From assembly GCF_000004075.3 (NCBI RefSeq), contig NC_026660.2, positions 1,426,001 to 1,490,000 of the forward strand: a stretch of 64,000 nt of DNA. Reading direction: 5' to 3'. Every line of letters starts with the position of its first letter. Position 1 is the stretch's first letter. The translations under genes were made by a program, and so were the position numbers. Under the pieces are notes generated by a model. It ran no database searches. It worked only from the letters and a program-made list of their open reading frames with translations, and was not told the origin of the DNA. Origin of the DNA: Cucumis sativus (taxonomy: Eukaryota; Streptophyta; Magnoliopsida; Cucurbitales; Cucurbitaceae). Shown here in pieces: positions 39,376 through 52,911 of this stretch.

Positions 39376-40159
39376 TATATGTGGTCCTTTTGCTGGATTT
39401 ATATGGCTGGTTCCTTAACATGTGAAGAAGATGGGACAAGCAACTTCCAGTGAGCATATATATATATATATTATATATAATTGATGAAATAAGAGAGAAG
39501 GAAATATTGTAATGAAAATCTATGAATCTTCAAGGCCACAAACCGCCCCCGTGACTTAAAATGTTGAAATCTTTCTGTCAACATCAGTGAGAGGGTAAAC
39601 ATAACAACAATATGGTACGTCTCCTAACTTAATGCTATGAATTTTGTTGCTACTTATACAGATTTATTTGCTGTTTGGGCCACCTTAATTTTATGCTTCT
39701 TAACTTAATACTTTCATTTCCAGCCCCTGTTTGTATCTAAATAGATACATTTATTTATGTATTGAGGAATGAAAAAAGAAAGAAAGAAAGATGCTGAGTT
39801 TGAATATACAAAGACAAAATTTATATAGCTGTCATAAGTTTATATATGCTGTCTGAGCATTACAAGGTGACGAAAGCAGAGTAGCTGCTACAATTCTAAG
39901 ACTGACGACTCTTTGAGAGTGACCCTTTTCAAATCTCTCCTTTCTGCTTCAAACCCATCTTTCTCCCTTTTTTTCCTTTTCTTTTAACCCTTTCATTTAT
40001 GTCTCACACATTTTCTCCTGATATTTAATGATGTATCTGGGTTTTGAATACGGTCATAAAGTATTCAAATTATACTTTGTTTTCAGGCCATCCATTATAA
40101 ATATTATATCGTTGGAATTTCTTAATTCTCTTACATGGTATTTCGAACAACCAAATGTT

Positions 40160-40550
40160 TGTATTCGTATTTATGTTATTTACAATTTGTGTTCAAAGAT
40201 TTAGAGGAGTGTGTTCTATAAACTCTCTCTAACTCTCTTGGTGTCTTTGAATTTGTAATTTGATATTCTCTTTAGTAATAAATTGTTCTCTTCGTACTCG
40301 TGGACATATCTAACACATGGTTAGGTCTTTAAGTTGATTTTTGATTTTTTATATTTTTCTATTTATCTTTGTATTGGAATGTCTTGAACCCATTATCTAA
40401 CACCACAAACAATTAAGTTATTCATGTATTTGTCATATTCGTGTTATTCACGTTTATGACTCTAGAATTTAGAGGAGTTCTGTAATCCTCTACAATAAAA
40501 TTGTCCTCCCTCATCACGTGAACGTAATAACACACCATAAGTTAAACATA
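40160..40550 (+). repeat. Two diverged direct copies of an LTR-end-like sequence
   Basis: Copy A (about 40160-40333) and copy B (about 40421-40550) share the order ATTCGT.TTAT, then GAATTTAGAGGAGT or GATTTAGAGGAGTG, then AATAAA.TTGT.CTC, then an ACGTGAACGTA / TCGTGGACATA stretch, then TAACACA. The order leader, AATAAA, GTGGACGTA-like and AACACA resembles ends of plant copia/TRIM LTRs from memory. No coding is attached. Confidence 0.4.
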
Positions 40551-43500
40551 TTAATCTCTATGTCGAATTTATATATGGTTGTGTGGATTTTGTAAGAGTT
40601 AAATTGTCGATTTCTTAAGGTTATGAAGCAAGAGGAGTGGAGGAGTTGTTGTTTATATTATCCTTGTATGGAACCTTACCAACCAAAGCTCTCTCTTTCT
40701 TCGGCCCCAAGTGAACAAGAGAGGCACTTATCACTAACTTTATACTTTTATTAAGTTTTGTTTCCATTGTACATTTGCATGTGAATGTACTTTCCCAAAG
40801 TGCAACTCACGTGACCTTTTGTAGCAAGTCACAAGAATCCCATAAATTTACTCCACAAAAACGGATAACCATATAATTCAATCTCTCTCTCTCTCTCTCT
40901 TTTTAATTACACATAGAAATTAGAAATATAGAATCGGATATGATTAAATTATATACATATATGTATATATATCATCAATATCGAGGAATTTATTCGGTGA
41001 AACGAGTACAATAAAATTCATCGTATTCACACAAAACTACAAATCATCTTTTTAATTTTTCTTGCATTATAGATTAGTTTATAATAATAATAGACTTTTC
41101 GTCACCCCATAGTACGGTCTCTACTTAATTAATGTTATATTTTGTTTCTTAACTTAGGATAAATAATATGTCACGAGAAATATTTCCGAATTAAGTAATT
41201 ATACTTTTTGCATGGTTTGATTTTTCAAATATATAATAATTTTACATCAACAACCCAATTAATAGACAGACAATTCATTTTTTTTTCTTCTTTTCTCCTT
41301 ATAATGCAATTATCTTAACCTTTGTTGGGCAATTGAATCAAAATTATGTTAGGGTTAGCCAATATTCTTATTCTAATTGGGTGTTTGGTAAAATAATGTT
41401 AGAATTATATGAAATTATAATTACAAAAATCAAAATTGAAGTTTTTGAGAAGAAATCAATTTTCAAATTTTAGGTAACATTGTTCCATCCCACGAGGTTG
41501 TTTCCAACTTTATTGCAACTGACAAACAGAGAATGTGGGCTGGAAAAAGCCTTCACCTTTTTTTTGTTGATTTGAATCTAAATCTTTAATAATTTAATCA
41601 TAATTAAGCACGTAGATACATGCTTGATTAGCTTGGAGGATTATAATAATTAAGTTAAATTAATAAAGTTTGAGGTATATGCAATTCTATATCAATTTTC
41701 CTAGTTATATGTATTTTGATTATGAAATTTGATTATAATATTTGACTTGTAACATCAAAAGTTGAGTTGTAAAGTTCTAAAGTGATGTAATTTGACATTT
41801 TATTTGAAAGCTTTTCAAAGTTTATGTATACACACAATATGCTATCATGTGAATTATATATAAAAATGGAATGAAAGGGAATTTCTAATTTTGTATTTAT
41901 ATATTTCTTTTCTTTCCATTTTTCTTAAATTGAACATATATGTATATATATAATTTATATGCATGCATTGGAACCTACACTAAATGAAATTAGATTTAGG
42001 GTAAAGAGAGATCTAAAACTCCTATGGATGTTTATTAGGATGTCCTTAATATATATGAATAAAGAGATAAGATGAAAAATTGGATGTAAATTGTAACTAA
42101 ATGAATCTAAATCAAAATTTAAAAGTGGAGTATTTATTCAAAAAGTATAATTTTCATCCGAAGATTACTTTCATCTATCAAAACGTCTTATGAGTTTCGG
42201 TCTTTGGCTCTCATTCTTGAGAGAGCTAATTAAAGTGTTTTCTTTCTACTATATTTATTTATTACCATCACTGTTATGATTATTTTGTATAGTTTTCTTT
42301 TATCATTCTAAAGTGAAAATGAATTAAGTATCTCTTTGTTGTGTATTATTTAGTTTGAGATTATTCAAACCACAAATAACTTAACATATTATATTTCTTT
42401 TACTAATGAACAAAAACGTGACTATTACATCTCAATTTTAGCAATAACATACGTTAAGTTAATTCATTGAAAATATGGAAAACACAATGCATTAAAAAAG
42501 AAAAAGAAAAAAAAAAAAGGATGGTAAGCAGATTTAAAGCAACCAAAAGCATGCATTATATAAAAATGTAAACTTAATAACTTTAAGATTTGAGTAACCC
42601 ATCTTGTCCCCTTTTTTCTAAATTATGAAAAACTCCACCTTTAGAATATCCCATCATCCAACATAACAAACACACTTGACTTGCTATTGTTAACTCAATT
42701 TTCATCTCAAATAATTGAAATTTCTCGTTAAGAACGATATATCACCTTTTACAGCAACGTAAAAATGATTAATAATATAATATGAGCTTGTAATCGATGG
42801 ATATAAAAGAATTTTTTTTGATTGATTTGGAAGTATACATTTTGGAGATGGGAATGTGAATTATTGAGGGGATTGTGTACAGGGAATTATGGGGGTTGGT
42901 TTTAAATGACTGTACAAAGAAAGTAAAGCATGTGAAAAATCAAATCAAAACACCAAAGGGAGAGAGAAAAAAAATAATATAAAATAAAAACAAAAAATAA
43001 TATAAAATAATTTGGAAATAGTTCCAAATTGGAATTTTCTTTCTTTTAAAATATATTTTTGAAGGAAAAACAGTAATAATAATAGGGTTGTGTTAGAGTG
43101 TATTGTTTTGTAAACCAGGTGAAGACAAAGAGCTTATCTGTGTGAATTTTGTAGGCTTCTTCTTTTTCCATAATATCATGATATATATATCGATAAGCAT
43201 CCAGTCACCCTCATTGGACAAAAAAAAAACCACACTCAACCTCACTATTACTTGTCCAAATTCCATCCCTAAACACAAACAAAACCGTTAAAAGCAACTC
43301 TTTATTCAAAAGCTTAAGCTTATAGATTATTAAAGAGTTATTAAGAAATGTAAAACAACATAGAGAATCTCCAACATATACATGATGTTAATTGTTCATT
43401 AGAGATTAGAATAACATCATATTACAAACCACAAAAATTCAAGACATTCCAACAAAAACGTATACAATGATCTATTGTTCTTTCATACTAGGTTAAATCA

Positions 43501-44689
43501 CTAATCAAATAGATATATACATATCTATCATCCTTCTAAAACGTTCAAAAACATCCCTAGAACAATAAAAGGACGGTTATATTTCTATATAGTTAGCGCG
43601 GTTGTAGATTATTAATATACTTGGGTAATACTTCGAAATTTTTTTTGGTGGAGAGTGAGAAATATATGGAAGTACAACTGTTGGTGGGAAGGGAAGGGAC
43701 AAGTGTAGGAGAAGGGTTGGTGTGTGGTGAGTATTGTTTTGTTGTAATGATTAAAGGGCACACATGTGAATACAGACTGGGTACCTCATTTGTCTCTCAC
43801 CAATCTACACATTTTCTCCCAACCAATATCAACCCTAAAACTCATCGACGTTTCTTTTTCCCTCTCTAAATTTTGACTTTAGTTTCTGTTTAATCTCTAA
43901 ATTTCAAGTAATTAGGATAGGTTTCAATATAATTTATAAGTTTGAAAATGTTACAACAATTTTTTTTTAGAATTTTAAGTTTTGTTTCAATTTGACTTTA
44001 AAATTTCAAATTTATTTTTACACGCAAAAGTTATAATTTTAGTTTTTATTTTTATTTCAATTTGGTTTCATCTCTTCGTAATGAATGTAAATGCTTAAAT
44101 AATAGAACAATGTGAATGGTTAATGAAAAATCAAAAATTAATTAATAAACATTAACCCTAATTATCGAATAATGTGAATGCTTAATGAAAATAAAAAATT
44201 TGTAAATTTTTGAAACCTAGAACTAAGTAAAACAAAGTAGAAAATTTGATAACATTTTAAAACCTACAAGCTAGATGAAAACGAAACTCAAAACATAAAA
44301 ACCGAAAAAACATAATTTCCGTAATTCCTTCCTTATAATAATAAATAACAATAATAACAAATATAGTATTTTTGTTTAATGATTTTCTCGTGATATATAT
44401 AAAACAAAATTAATTAATGCATAAATCAATCTACTCTTCTTTTATCGTATATGTGTGTGTACTCATGCATGCAAATAATTAGAGTAGAAGAGTGATATAT
44501 GAGATATTTACTGTTGTTATACCATGATATTATTAAATTTCAATTTACGAGAAGATTGAATAATAATTAATAATGTTTAAACGAAGGATTGGAGAGTTGG
44601 AAATTTGTGATTTACATAAGAAGTTGGAATATTATAAATATAGAGAGAGGAATTTATGTAATATGAAAGGAATTCAGAAAGGCACGTGT

Positions 44690-44765
44690 GGAGAGAGAGA
44701 GAGAGAGAGGGAGGGAGGGAGGGAGAGAGAGAGAGAGAGGGAGAGGGAAGAAGAAGAAAAGAAAA
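44690..44765. repeat. GA-rich microsatellite
   Basis: A purine run of (GA)n interrupted by (GAGG)n and ending in a GAA-rich tail. It begins just after a GGCACGTGTGG stretch containing CACGTG, and lies about 1.45 kb upstream of the bHLH-like gene. Confidence 0.85.
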
Positions 44766-46092
44766 AGTCCCCCGTGAGGAGTGTTTGGAGGCATTCAAAA
44801 ATCACAACTAAACATCCTTTTGGTTGCTTCCTTTGGCCTTCACTTCTTTCGATGGCCATTTTTCACTCCCATCCGCAATCTTCACGAGCCCCCCTTCCCC
44901 TCCACCCCCCACTATTTTCTTCTCTATACCTATTTTCTCCTTTTTGCCCCTTTTCATTCTTCTTTTTTCTTTTTATACATATTTATAATCACATTGCCCT
45001 CAACGAACCATTCTCACACATTATCTTAAATATAAGGTCTCTTTTTTTATATTACATCTTCAAGTCATTACGTGAATCTCACCAAAATATATACTTGACT
45101 TACCAATCCTACCGTTGTTATACAATCAACCGATTTCAAAAGTGTCAAATCATTTTTCACAAGTCTTCATTGAGTTATTTCATATCTTTTGTCGTCGCTT
45201 TAAATTAATTTTGTCAATCATTTTTAGGGTTTAAATTTACTCTCCAATTTTTATTCCTTACCAAACAAAAAAATACATTGTAGTTGGTTCGAAATCACTT
45301 AAAACAAGCTAGCTAGTTAGATTTTTTTAATTTGTAAATTAGTTGGCGGAGAATTTGGATGTGAAGAGTGCAATGATTAATAAAATACTCTTATTTAATA
45401 ACTATTTGGTTTTTGAATTACGTTTTAAAATTAATTTCATAAACATTAATACCTACTTCCACATGTCAATTTATATATAAAAAAAATAGTTCAAATAACA
45501 TATACATAACTTAAGAAAAAGTAGTTTTTGAGTTGGTATATTTAAATTTGGTCATTAAATTCAACTATTTTCTTTATAAAATATGAAAATCATTACAATT
45601 CCAAACACAATTTCCCAACAATAAATCCAAAAACCAAATTATTATGAAATGCATCTAATCAGAAGTGTTTAGTTCCATTATTTTAGAAAAGAAAAGGTTA
45701 TGAGTGTATAATTAAAATAAAGTTAGAACACAGAATTGTACCAAAACTTTTGGCCCACACACATCCAAGTAGAAGTACTTAACTTACCAACAACAAATAC
45801 ATATTAAAGTGTTAATTAAATTTGTTGGATTTCGAATGTACAAACTATAAACTTTAGTACACTTGTTATAATTAATAAGGAATGAATGATTCATTAAAAG
45901 AAAGAAAGAAAAAAGTTAAAAAACTTGAAATAATAATAAAAATGAAATAGTATATAGAAGGGTAGTTTAGTAAGTAGAACAGTTGGCAAAGTATAATATA
46001 TATATAAATATATTGATTATGCAGTGTCATGTGGGAAGCTAACAAACAGAAAAAAGATCATATAAATTTCAGCCTCCTCCTCATCATACCCT

Positions 46093-46099
46093 TATAAAA
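46093..46099 (+). promoter_or_regulatory. TATA box of the bHLH/ACT-like gene
   Basis: TATAAAA, 119 bp before the ATG at 46218. This fits a leader of about 90 nt rich in A and G. Confidence 0.5.
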
Positions 46100-46217
46100 C
46101 CACACCCCTAACTTTTTATTTCTTTTCATTTTTGTAGATCATATATTACAAAAAAGAAAAAAAGAAAGAAAGAAAAAAAGATATAAAGAGAAACAAAATA
46201 TTGAAAGAGTTGAATCC

Positions 46218-47404
46218 ATGGTTTCTAGAGAGCACAAGAAGGCTGCAGCTCTTCATGACAACCTCCAATTACTTCGCTCTATTACCAACTCTCATTCTGT
46301 AAATATTCTCCTCTCTCTCGATCTCTCTCTCTCTCTCTCTCTCTATTTTTCTTTTAATTATCCCAATTCAGAATTTGCATATATAAAAGCAATATACTTT
46401 GTGGGTTTTTTCTTTTTTCATGAAGAAGAAGGAATGATTTTCTAACACAATTTTAAAACAATGGTATTTTGTGTGGTGTGTGGAAGCAGCTAAACAAGGC
46501 GTCGATTATAGTGGATGCATCCAAATATATCGAGGAGCTAAAACAAAAAGTAGAAAGATTGAATCAAGATATATCCACTGTTCAAAATTCAAATCCACTT
46601 TCTCATCAATATTCTCCCATGGTATATAAATTTTAATTATTTCAAATAATATCATTTTCCTTTCTTTTGGTTTCATTCTATATCTTAACTTTAGAAAAAT
46701 AAAAAGAAAATTAATTAACCAATATTATTATTTGTTTTTTTTTATTTATATTTATATAGCAGGTAACAGTGGAAAGGGTAGTAAAGGGATTTTCTATAAA
46801 TGTATTTTCAGAAAAGAGTTGTCAAGGTCTTCTTGTCTCCATATTAGAAGTGTTTGAAGAGCTTGGACTTAATGTTATTGAAGCTAGGGTTTCTTGTACT
46901 CATACTTTCCAATTACAAGCTATTGGAGAAGTAAGATTTTCCATACACCCTTCTTTCTATATTTATATATACATTCTTTTAATCTATTATTATCATCATT
47001 CTAATCATTTCTTTTTATTCATCATTTTAGTTATTTCTCCATTTCACCAATTCTAATTAATTTCATCCACACCTTGTACTATACCATACTATTTTCAAAT
47101 ATTTATAAATATAACAAAATATCAAAGGGTAGAAATGATTTAAATAATAGATTAAGAAATTGTGTGTTATATATATTTATAAAAAAAAATTGTCATTCAG
47201 GAGGAATTTGCAAAATTTAACCTTAGGTAATTGAATTTTGGATGTAAGTAATGAATATAATGATAGACTTCAAATGAGATTAATGTTGGGTTTTTGTTTG
47301 GGTAGATTGAGGAAGAAGGAGAAGAAGGCATTGATGCACAAACTGTGAAAGAAGCAGTAGTTCAAGCAATAAAGAGCTGGAGCCAAAATGGTGAACAAGA
47401 TTAA
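46218..47404 (+). CDS. Atypical bHLH-like regulator with C-terminal ACT-like domain, four exons
   Basis: Exons 46218-46298, 46490-46621, 46763-46930 and 47306-47404 join in phase 0 to give 159 residues. Exons 1-2 encode a helix-loop-helix: LHDNLQLLRSITNSHS, then LNKASIIVDASKYIEELKQK. Exons 3-4 encode an ACT-like fold (KGFSINVFSEKSCQGLLVSI, VFEELGLNVIEARVSC, then a C-terminal helix). The basic region is SREHKKAAALHDN, lacking the H-E-R/R pattern that contacts the E-box. DNA binding is therefore doubtful, and a dimerising, nuclear regulatory role is more likely. It matches the small Arabidopsis protein At3g56220 (from memory). Exon 3 has a tandem acceptor (TAGCAG, 46757-46762), so a variant with one extra Gln is possible. 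Intron 1 opens with a CT microsatellite. Confidence 0.9.
46312..46346. repeat. (CT)n microsatellite in intron 1 of the bHLH-like gene
   Basis: A CT-rich run begins about a dozen bases downstream of the intron 1 donor. Confidence 0.8.
47092..47150. repeat. Dispersed TGATAGA-type repeat, fragment inside intron 3 of the bHLH-like gene
   Basis: It carries TATTTATAAATATAACAAAA and continues into a TAATAGATT stretch, as in copies at 12392 and 15008. It lies within the intron between 46931 and 47305. Confidence 0.45.
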
Positions 47405-50400
47405 TAAATCAAATATCTACAAGAAGGAGAATTAATTATTCCCCCCCCTCCCCAGAAAAAAAAGAAGAAGAAAAAAAAAACCCCTTAATTATTTCTCCAA
47501 CTTGTTTTAATCGCGGCGTTTTTTTTTTTTTCAATTTATTATTATCTCTATCTGTTTGTAATGTGGTAAAAATTAATCAATGGAAAAACCGATTGATTAA
47601 TGTTCTTCCAATTAAATGGAAAGATAATAATAACCAAATATATTCTACTATTTTTTTAAAAAGAAAATTCAAGTTGGTAACATTTTGCTAGTAGAGAATA
47701 ATGAGCATAGGTTTTTTTTGAAAAATCATGAACTGTGTCACTTTTGGAGTTGAAGTACGAAGAGGAACAATTTCTTTTTCTTTTTCTTTTTTATCCTCTT
47801 TATTAATTTTCTTTTTGAGTTTATTAAAGGGTGGGAGGGTTTTTCATCATTACAAAACTGATATCTTTTCAGCAAAAGTACGTAGAAATAAATAAAGTGA
47901 ATTTTAGTTTTTTATTTGGACTTTGGGAGAGTTAAAACTGAAAAAATAAAGAAAAAATAGAAAAATGAGTTCTTCCAAGAATTGTGGGTATATGATTTTA
48001 CTGTTCATATTTTACTATTTATTATAAGTATTAAAGGATGTTGGTCGAAGCAGAAACAAGAGAGATTTATGAGGAAATATGATTTTTAAATTTATTACAA
48101 ATGCTAATTTCTGCGAACATAGAAAACCATTTCACGTGAAAAAAGAGTATTTATATTGACGACAAACTTTCATTTTGGTTACCATTCTTCTGACACTTTT
48201 CTCTTTTTCTTTCTTAAATTTTTAGTATCATACTTCATCTTTCTAAGCCTAAAATGTGGCCAGTTATTAAAACAAAAATCATAGTATTGAGATATATGTA
48301 CTTTTTAATAAATGTTTGAAAGTGATTTCAATACATTTCAAATCAATTTTTCTTTAAAATATATATAAAAATTTATTTTTTAAGTGATTATAAAAACAAC
48401 AAACAACCAACTTAATCAACATGAAACATATAATTTAATTTTTATATCATCTCTATTTCTATGTTCTCACTCAATTTTATATTTTAACCATGCATGTTGG
48501 TTGCTCAATCGATTTAAAGATGAACATCATCTTTCAACTTGTTTACTTTCATGATTAAGAGAAAAAAATTATTATTTTGGGTTGGTTGTTCTATTTAGAC
48601 AAAAAGTTTTATAAATAATAAGTTTAATATAATCAGTTTTTCTTACGTTTTCAAGTGATTTAGTTTAGTTTAAAATATACTTAAGTGCTTATGTTTGTTT
48701 TTAAAGAAAATTTTAGAATCATTTAATAAAAAATATTATATTTGAGATTGAACAAATTTTGTGATTGGACGAATACTATACAAGAAGAAAAATGCTACAA
48801 AAGATAAATATTTAAAGAGGAAAAACAGATTTCAAAATATAAATTGAACAAAGATGCAGAGAATATGAATATGAAAAATAACATGAAGTGAGAATATATT
48901 ATCAAAACTTTGGAGATCATAAATAGAAAAATAAAACTTAAAAAGAAATAAATGGAATTTATCCTTTAAAAAGAAGAGAAAAATGTTGATCTACATTTAA
49001 GATTTCTCCCTTTATTACAAAGGATTGCATGCACGAATATCATTACAACAAAAAAAAAAATCGCTTTGAGAATAGTCAAAAGGTCGCATCCATATAGACA
49101 TGAAGTTATGCTCTCACAAAATTAAAATGATAGATAACAATACATTGAACTTTTTAGTGCATGTAAATATTTGAATCATATATTCATATTCAAATTGTTA
49201 CACATACACTATTACAAGAACACATCAATCCAGCTAAGAAAGCAAGCAAAAAAAATTAATAATAAAATGATCTAAAGACTCAACACGCTATTCTTAATAT
49301 AAAAAAATAGCACAAATACAAATTAGAAAATCAGAATTTATTATTGCTTGAAGGGGTTAATCCACGTACACACAAAACCTTTTTTAATTACATTAATTAG
49401 TGAATAAACAGAATATAAACAAATTTAATAACGAGATTATAATGAGTTGATTTAAACTAAAAAAGCCTCGTGAATGGGGAGATATTGATTATTTGATGAT
49501 CATTGATGAAAAATAAATAATGAAAGACGATGATGATGAGTAGTTTAAGTGTTGAAATTATTATATAGAGAGAAGATATGCATATGAGAAGGTGAGTTTC
49601 ATTTCCAGGAAACATGGAAATGGTTTAATTTTTTTTACTGGAATATATATATATATAATAACTATAAGGATTTGTATAGTTAATAATAATTAAGTCGAGA
49701 GGGATCCCATAATGAAAAGGACAGGGTGTCTAAGTAATTAATGAATTAATTAAACTATTGAAGCCTATGAACAAACCCTATCTAAATAGGGTCTATGAGA
49801 ATGAGATTAGAGTTTAAACAATTTAATTAGGCGTAGCCCTAACATAATTAAGTAGGGGACAGTGAAGGATTTTGTGGTCGGTGCAAAATCTAGGATGTAG
49901 CTTTCATACATAATTTTATTTAATCAATCTTCATAAATAATAATTATAATAATAGTAATTAAATGCATTTTTTTTCTTCCTTTCTTATTTAACAATCATT
50001 TGTATTTTTAAGATGTTTTTATTTATATGTTCCTTTTAACAACGTCACACCAATTCGATTTGAAGGAAGATTCGTCGAATTGATGGCACGATAATTATTA
50101 TCTTTAAAATTTTTGTCTAAAGCTCCATTGTTTTACGAGTGTAATTTTTATAGGATTTCAAATATACATTTAATATCTACATTTGTTTTACATATTTTCA
50201 TTTTTTAAAACTCACTTGAAATAGATTTTTTCATACAAATACAATATTTTTTATGTTTGGAGGATGAATAATAGAAATATAACTTAATTAATTTATAAAT
50301 TAATATAAGTTTTTCATTACTATTAATTTTAGTTCATTATAAAATATGAATATATTATTTAAACTGGATCGATTTCAACTATTATTTTACCGTAACTAAA

Positions 50401-50509
50401 TTATTAATATTCTAATTAATTTAATTATTGTAATTCCTCTTCATTAGTTTAAGTAATTAATTTAATTATGTTTAGTTAAAAGGTATTTTTTTTATTTTTT
50501 ATTGTAAAA

Positions 50510-50690
50510 ATGCAATTGATAACCATTTCAGCAATTAATTATCACTGATAGACTTGTATCGCTGATAGACTCCATATGGTTTAGTGATAGACTAATATTT
50601 TGACAAATTTGGCTATATTTATAAATTTTTTAAAATGTTGATATATACTTCATTATTTTAAATGTAATTGTTAAATTTGCACCTACTTTT
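50510..50690. repeat. Dispersed TGATAGA-type repeat, longer copy
   Basis: Three TGATAGACT motifs (about 50547, 50567 and 50584) precede GGCTATATTTATAAATTTTT and a TGTTGATATATACTTCATTA stretch. From memory this is the layout of a very common Cucumis genomic repeat. It is opposite in orientation to the copies at 12392, 15008 and 47092. Confidence 0.55.
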
Positions 50691-51596
50691 TTATTTTGTT
50701 AACTAAGTATTGACGTAACAGTAAGTTAAGTTTAGTTAAATAATTATAAATTAGTTTTATTTTTTACAAATTATTTCATTGGATACAAATATTTAAGTTT
50801 CACATCAATTATTCAATACATCCTAAATATGGATAGACATTAATTATTCTAAATATTCAAATGGTTTCTAAATGTTTTAATTTTAAAATAGGATGATAAA
50901 GTGTTTTTATATTAAAAAACCTTAAATTATTATTAAATATGATTTTATTATTAGTTGAGTTATAATTTCTTTAGCCATTCGCCGTTATTAGCTTCTAATT
51001 TTTCAATTTTAGAAAATATATTGTTTCATGGAATTCTCATTCTTTGGTTTATAGTTATTTTTTAAAAAAAATTAAATTTAAGGATTATACGAATATAATA
51101 TCAAAATTTGAAACACAAGTACAAATATTATCAATCACAAATTTAAAAAGGTCAGGCGAGAAGAATAAAAAATGTTTTAAATAGTAAAAATGTTCAAAAT
51201 GTTTATAGACAATATGTTAGTAGCATATCATTATCTAGCTATCGGTTGAATTTTATGTTTTAAAACTAATGGATAGTAAATGTAATTTTATTGACATTTC
51301 TTAATAAATTGTTATTGTTGTGATTTTAATAAGTGTTATTAATGTTTTTTATTAATTTTGTTTTAATAACCTCAATCCAATAAATTAACATTCTAAACTA
51401 TCTTATAATACGTCTTGAAATGTATGTGGAGACATACAGAGAACAATGTTTGAGATAAAACTCAAAATGTTATCGTATAAGGATAAAGTCAGATATTTTA
51501 TTGTGGGAATCTGTACGCTTTGTATTTGATACAAACACAAATAAGTTCATACGGTTAGGTTTCTATATCTTGAATTTCTAGAGGATCGAGTATTAG

Positions 51597-52594
51597 AGTT
51601 TTTGAACATTTTTGACATAGAGTGAGCCAAATTTATCAAGTTCGACCTCAACTTGGGTTGTGGTAGAGGCACTTGGAATGAGCTTCAGCCTATGAGTGGA
51701 GTTTATTGGATCACATCTACGTGGGAGGAACCAAATGTTCATTAGAGGTTAGACTATAAACACGTTGTTCGTTAAAGAAACATTTGTATTTAATGACTAA
51801 AAGTAACATAGAGGTAAAATGGTAATTTGATTCAATTGATGATACAAACACTTGTAAATGACTAACTTGTAGTTATTGGCTTATACTTGTGGACACAAAC
51901 AATATATTCACAATGAAAAGAGTTTAGTTGTGAGTCTTTAGTAAAAAGTGTATACACAATTAAATAATATTAATTAGTATGATTAATGAGTTTAGAGAAT
52001 TAATCTCTTATTATTATAGGTTATAATTTGTAGGTACATTATATTTGTTAACGTGAGGTTAGGTTATTATAACTCGAATTCACTCATGATGCATGTTTGA
52101 TTCATGAAAAGCACGAACAATTAACCATTTATTTTAATATAAGATTTACTAATCTTTGTTTTTCAATGGATGGCACTTTATATACAAAAATAAAATCAAT
52201 TAGGTATTTTGGGCAATTCTCACCACACCAATGACAGCTGTGCAAAACCGCGTCAAATTTCTTTTTTTCTTTTTCTTCCTTCCTTTTCTAATATATTGCA
52301 ATTGTGGGCCCACCCGCCTCTTCAATATTTGTGTCCATTCACTTTTTTTTTTTTTTTTTAAATTAAATTCTAGGATATCAATTTCTAAATTACGAATGAG
52401 GCTTTGGCCCATTTCAAGCACCTCGCCTCGACCCAATCAGAATTGAGTCTAACCAATTTCGTACTACTTGATTCCCCTCATTTATCCAATCATGGTCATG
52501 GTCCGAAGCTCATTCCAAGTGCCTCTACCACAACCCAAGCTGAGGGCCACCTTCATATAATTTGGCTCACTCTATGTCAATTGGTTCAAAAACT
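51597..52594. repeat. Inverted repeat, about 95-bp arms, with a 35-bp identical core
   Basis: The left arm 51597-51692 and right arm 52504-52594 are reverse complements. A core of 35 bases (51652-51686 versus 52505-52539) is identical, and GACATAGAGTGAGCCAAA also matches further out. The arms are about 810 bp apart. They may be two opposite insertions of one repeat, or the ends of one element. The right arm is about 320 bp beyond the BTB stop codon. Confidence 0.75.
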
Positions 52595-52911
52595 AACCTA
52601 ACCCCTAAACCCTATAAAAATAAGCCATTGAGGCTTTGTGAACAAAGTAATTTACGAGACATTGAATTCTATACTTCTTCCATTCATCATTCCAGCACTA
52701 TCTTTTCCTCTAAACACACAAATTCACTAGCAAAATATACAGAATAGAACTCAATGTTTCAATTAAAATTTTATTATTTCTTTCAAATAAAAGTGATGGT
52801 TAGGTCTCCAATATTTTAATCTAATCTCATGGTTCCTCCTTTACATGCAAAGCAAAGCAATGTTTTTGATTGGTGGTGCTTTGTAAATGGTTGAATAATC
52901 CAAATTTTGAA

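Larger units (their letters stand above)
37951..46092. other. Gene-poor intergenic region
   Basis: The first few hundred bases are the PPR 3' flank. No gene can be supported further on. One hypothetical minus-strand ORF (39139-39375) is listed separately. LTR-end-like repeats lie at 40160-40333 and 40421-40550. Microsatellites include AT at 39460-39482, CT at 40883-40902 and a GA-rich block at 44690-44765. Confidence 0.6.
47405..52911. other. Gene-free intergenic region
   Basis: No supportable gene. It contains the bHLH 3' flank (with a C8 and an A-rich run near 47450), a copy of the dispersed repeat at 50510-50690, a repeat-like block at 51420-52110, and a long inverted repeat at 51597-51692 / 52504-52594. 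The last ~300 bases are the 3' flank of the BTB gene. Confidence 0.6.

Noticed and set aside
44573..45208. 211-codon plus-strand ORF
   Set aside because: The middle is the translation of a GA microsatellite (Arg-Glu repeats) and the rest is low-complexity Ser/Phe/His. No homologue recognised.
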